DNA from: Nanobdellota archaeon
Lineage (GTDB): Archaea; Nanobdellota; Nanobdellia; Woesearchaeales; GW2011-AR15
Assembly (NCBI GenBank): GCA_013335235.1
Contig: JAAXVZ010000095.1
Span: 1 to 5,824, forward strand
Length of the DNA: 5,824 nucleotides
Reading direction: 5' to 3'
Shown: piece by piece, positions 3,923 through 5,824 of the stretch
Numbering within the stretch: position 1 is the stretch's first letter
Layout: every line of letters starts with the position of its first letter
Translations under genes and position numbers: made by a program
Notes under the pieces: generated by a model
Database searches by the model: none
The model's input: the letters and a program-made list of their open reading frames with translations, nothing else
Told to the model about the DNA's origin: nothing

Positions 3923-5701
3923 CTATTTCAGGATCTTCTTCGAGAAATGGACAAGTAGGCCGACTAATATAGTCAGGTACATCACTAATATTGCGGCCTC
4001 GACAGCCATACTGGTAGCTCCCAGGCTGAACACCAGGATCTTCTTGAAAGCGAGGCTTGCGACAACAAACGGGTTCCAGGAAGCGATTGCAGACGCCAAG
4101 GGCGGCATTGTCTCTAACGGTGCGACAGCGTCAGAAAACATGAAAAAGCCGAGGGCGACAAATGTCGATGAGAGTATTGCTGTCTGCTCGTTCCTTATCA
4201 GGATCGCAGATAGCATTCCCAGGCAGATGAAGAAAAGCGCCAGCAAAAGCACGATGAAGAGCACTGGGAAGATGTGTGAAAGCACGTCTATCCCGAAACT
4301 GACCTGCCCTACCATCAGGAGAACAGATATCTGGAACAGGACAACAATAATATTTGTAAATAAAATTCCGAAGACAAAGACCATGTTGTCCTGCGGAGAC
4401 AGTAGGTTCCTGTAGAACGCCTTTGAATTTACTTCAGATAGCGTGACTATCGTAGAGAACAGGATGCTGATGAATATGATTATTATGGCAAGCATGCCGG
4501 GGAATGCGAACTCTATGCTCCTCTTTCCAGGAAGTATCGGCTCGTAATCCTGAAGTATAGGCTTCACTAGCTTTTCAGCTAGCTGTGGGTCCAGCCGCTC
4601 CAGGTTCTTTAGGCTCTGGTTCAGCTCAGCCTCTATTGCAAGGACATTAAGTATTCCTGAATCTATCTTCTTTACATATTCCTCTGATGCTGTTATGTCA
4701 CTGTCCAGCAGATCCCTGACGCGGTCCAGCATAGACACGGCATTGTCAAGCTCCTGCAGCTGCTCGCCCATGCTTTTTTTCAAAGAATTTCCTGTGTCAT
4801 TGAACGCGTCAAGCCTGGAGCGCATCTGGATGATGGCAGTCCTTATCGCAAGCTTGGCTAGATAATCTTCAGGAAAGCTGAGGTTAAGGCTGGTGTTAAG
4901 TGAGATATTGAAAAACCCTATGTTGCTTTCCTCTGGTATCTCTTCTGGCAATTCAAACTCTGTCGCCTTTTCCAGGTCATCCAATGCAGAGCTCAATGCA
5001 GCCTGTGCCTGGGATAAGCTATCAAATGAAGTGTTATAGCCTTGCGCAAGGGTGTTTGCGTCCTTCTGTATCTGCTTTATCCTTAGATATGCAGGAAGGA
5101 ACTGATTCCTTATTTCGATAAGCCGTTCTTTCCTCTCTATAAGGTCTGATTTTATGCTCTCGCTCTCGTTTACAAGCAGATGGAGGTCAACCTCTTTAGT
5201 CTTAAGGTATACTACTGTGTATTGGATGTTTGAAAAGATAGTTCGCGCAGATTCGATTGAGATCTTCTCAGCCTGGCCGCCAAAGAATTTGGAGATAGAC
5301 TCCACAAGCTTGTTGGACAATGCTTTCTTGCTATTGTCAAAATAGAACCTGATAGAGCCAGATGGCAATTCTTCTTCACCTTGCTTTATGAATCCAGGCG
5401 AGAACTCAAGGCAGATATGCGTCTTCTGGGCCGCGATCTCATCTACGCAGCCAGACACATTTGCGTATCGGGTGACAGTGGCATATGAAGAGAAATTAGC
5501 GAAAGCAGGCTCCAGCATCTCATAGTCCGAGCTTATCACGCCTATCTTGATATCATGTACATCCTCTCCGGAATATGCAAATCCTATAAGTAGGATCAGG
5601 ACAAGCGGGCCTAATATCAGCAGCAGGACAGAGGATAGTTTCCTGAATAGTATAGAGAAATTCTTCTGCTGCTCAGAGAGGATCGCTTTCCAGAAGTTCA
5701 T
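3923..5701 (-). CDS. ABC-2 type transporter permease with large extracellular domain
   Basis: The 592-residue membrane protein has the topology of the ABC2_membrane_3 (YhgE/Pip-like) class of export permeases. There is one N-terminal transmembrane helix (about 22-43), a long extracytoplasmic domain (about 44-397), then a C-terminal bundle at about 398-422, 438-465, 474-501, 508-525 and 564-586. The sequence FPGMLAIIIIF entering the bundle and the P-L-E-x-M-P...W-N-P segment before the last helix are typical of ABC-2 permeases. The extracellular part is unusually long, with heptad-like stretches at about 180-245 and 283-375. It contains nine N-x-S/T sequons, and none occurs elsewhere in the protein. 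The start overlaps the stop of the upstream ATPase gene by 4 nt and has a GGTGG ribosome-binding site. The pair should form an exporter. The substrate is unknown: a lipid, peptide or surface polymer is possible. Confidence 0.88.
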   Translation of the reverse strand: MNFWKAILSEQQKNFSILFRKLSSVLLLILGPLVLILLIGFAYSGEDVHDIKIGVISSDYEMLEPAFANFSSYATVTRYANVSGCVDEIAAQKTHICLEFSPGFIKQGEEELPSGSIRFYFDNSKKALSNKLVESISKFFGGQAEKISIESARTIFSNIQYTVVYLKTKEVDLHLLVNESESIKSDLIERKERLIEIRNQFLPAYLRIKQIQKDANTLAQGYNTSFDSLSQAQAALSSALDDLEKATEFELPEEIPEESNIGFFNISLNTSLNLSFPEDYLAKLAIRTAIIQMRSRLDAFNDTGNSLKKSMGEQLQELDNAVSMLDRVRDLLDSDITASEEYVKKIDSGILNVLAIEAELNQSLKNLERLDPQLAEKLVKPILQDYEPILPGKRSIEFAFPGMLAIIIIFISILFSTIVTLSEVNSKAFYRNLLSPQDNMVFVFGILFTNIIVVLFQISVLLMVGQVSFGIDVLSHIFPVLFIVLLLALFFICLGMLSAILIRNEQTAILSSTFVALGFFMFSDAVAPLETMPPLASAIASWNPFVVASLAFKKILVFSLGATSMAVEAAILVMYLTILVGLLVHFSKKILK

Positions 5702-5824
5702 CTCTCCACCACCTTTGAGAATTCTTTGAAGAGGTCTGTGTCCTCGTGCAGATTAAGGACTTCGCACTTCCCTTTATGGAGGACGCCTGCGCGCTTGCAG
5801 TTCTCCTTTATCTCTGGGAAGATG
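5698..5824 (-). CDS. ABC transporter ATP-binding protein, C-terminal end (partial)
   Basis: The minus strand from 5823 reads 41 residues (IFPEIKENCKRAGVLHKGKC...FKEFSKVVER) before the TGA at 5698-5700. The pattern E-x-x-x-x-C-x-R-[AV]-x-[VI]-[LI]-x-x-G-K matches the segment just after the H-loop in ABC ATPases (compare E-x-L-C-D-R-V-x-I-I-x-x-G-K). The Walker A, signature and Walker B motifs lie beyond the window. The stop overlaps the permease ATG (ATGA), the usual arrangement of an ATPase and permease made together. Assignment rests on this short tail plus the neighbour. Confidence 0.8.
   Translation of the reverse strand, partial: IFPEIKENCKRAGVLHKGKCEVLNLHEDTDLFKEFSKVVER
5706..5714 (-). 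promoter_or_regulatory. Ribosome-binding site AGGTGGTGG of the permease gene
   Basis: AGGTGGTGG ends 4 nt before the ATG at 5701, and the first GGTGG within it gives a 7-nt spacer. It lies in the last codons of the ATPase gene and fixes the permease start, consistent with translational coupling. Confidence 0.65.

Noticed and set aside
4044..4415. 123-codon plus-strand open frame opposite the permease gene.
   Set aside because: It lies entirely antisense to the well-supported permease reading frame, is rich in Lys/Thr/Ile without domain character, and has no promoter or ribosome-binding site.

Overview
The window reads as a piece of an archaeal genome, most likely from a small-genome DPANN-type lineage (Woesearchaeota/Pacearchaeota-like). 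That placement rests on protein character and promoter layout, not on a marker gene. Visible archaeal signs are AT-rich TATA boxes centred about 26-28 nt upstream of start codons that lack a Shine-Dalgarno sequence (leaderless mRNAs), GGTGG ribosome-binding sites only in front of operon-internal genes, and heavy use of AGA/AGG and ATA codons. Every supported gene lies on the minus strand, so transcription runs from high to low coordinates.

Layout in transcription order. (1) 5824-3923: the C-terminal end of an ABC transporter ATPase overlaps by 4 nt the start of a 592-residue ABC-2 type permease with a very large, coiled-coil-rich extracytoplasmic domain. Together they form a predicted export system. 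(2) 3850-2987 and 2959-2129: two tandem paralogous helical proteins of a family I do not recognise, each with its own promoter. (3) 2053-1034: a two-gene operon with a membrane-anchored TPR protein followed, with no gap, by a small coiled-coil protein ending in an aromatic tail motif. Its promoter is packed with inverted repeats. (4) 929-522: the N-terminal part of a kinase-fold (aminoglycoside-phosphotransferase/RIO-like) protein that stops before any catalytic residue, probably a gene remnant. (5) 521-48: no convincing coding region, but several perfect inverted repeats that could be a structured RNA or the remains of a recombination. (6) 47-1: the possible start of another minus-strand gene, cut by the window edge.

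The most distinctive items are the unrecognised tandem paralogue pair, the recurrent palindromes at the downstream edge of TATA boxes (two sharing an ACTA...TAGT core), and the clustering of N-glycosylation sequons in the exporter's extracellular domain. None of the known defence, CRISPR or mobile-element classes is visible here.
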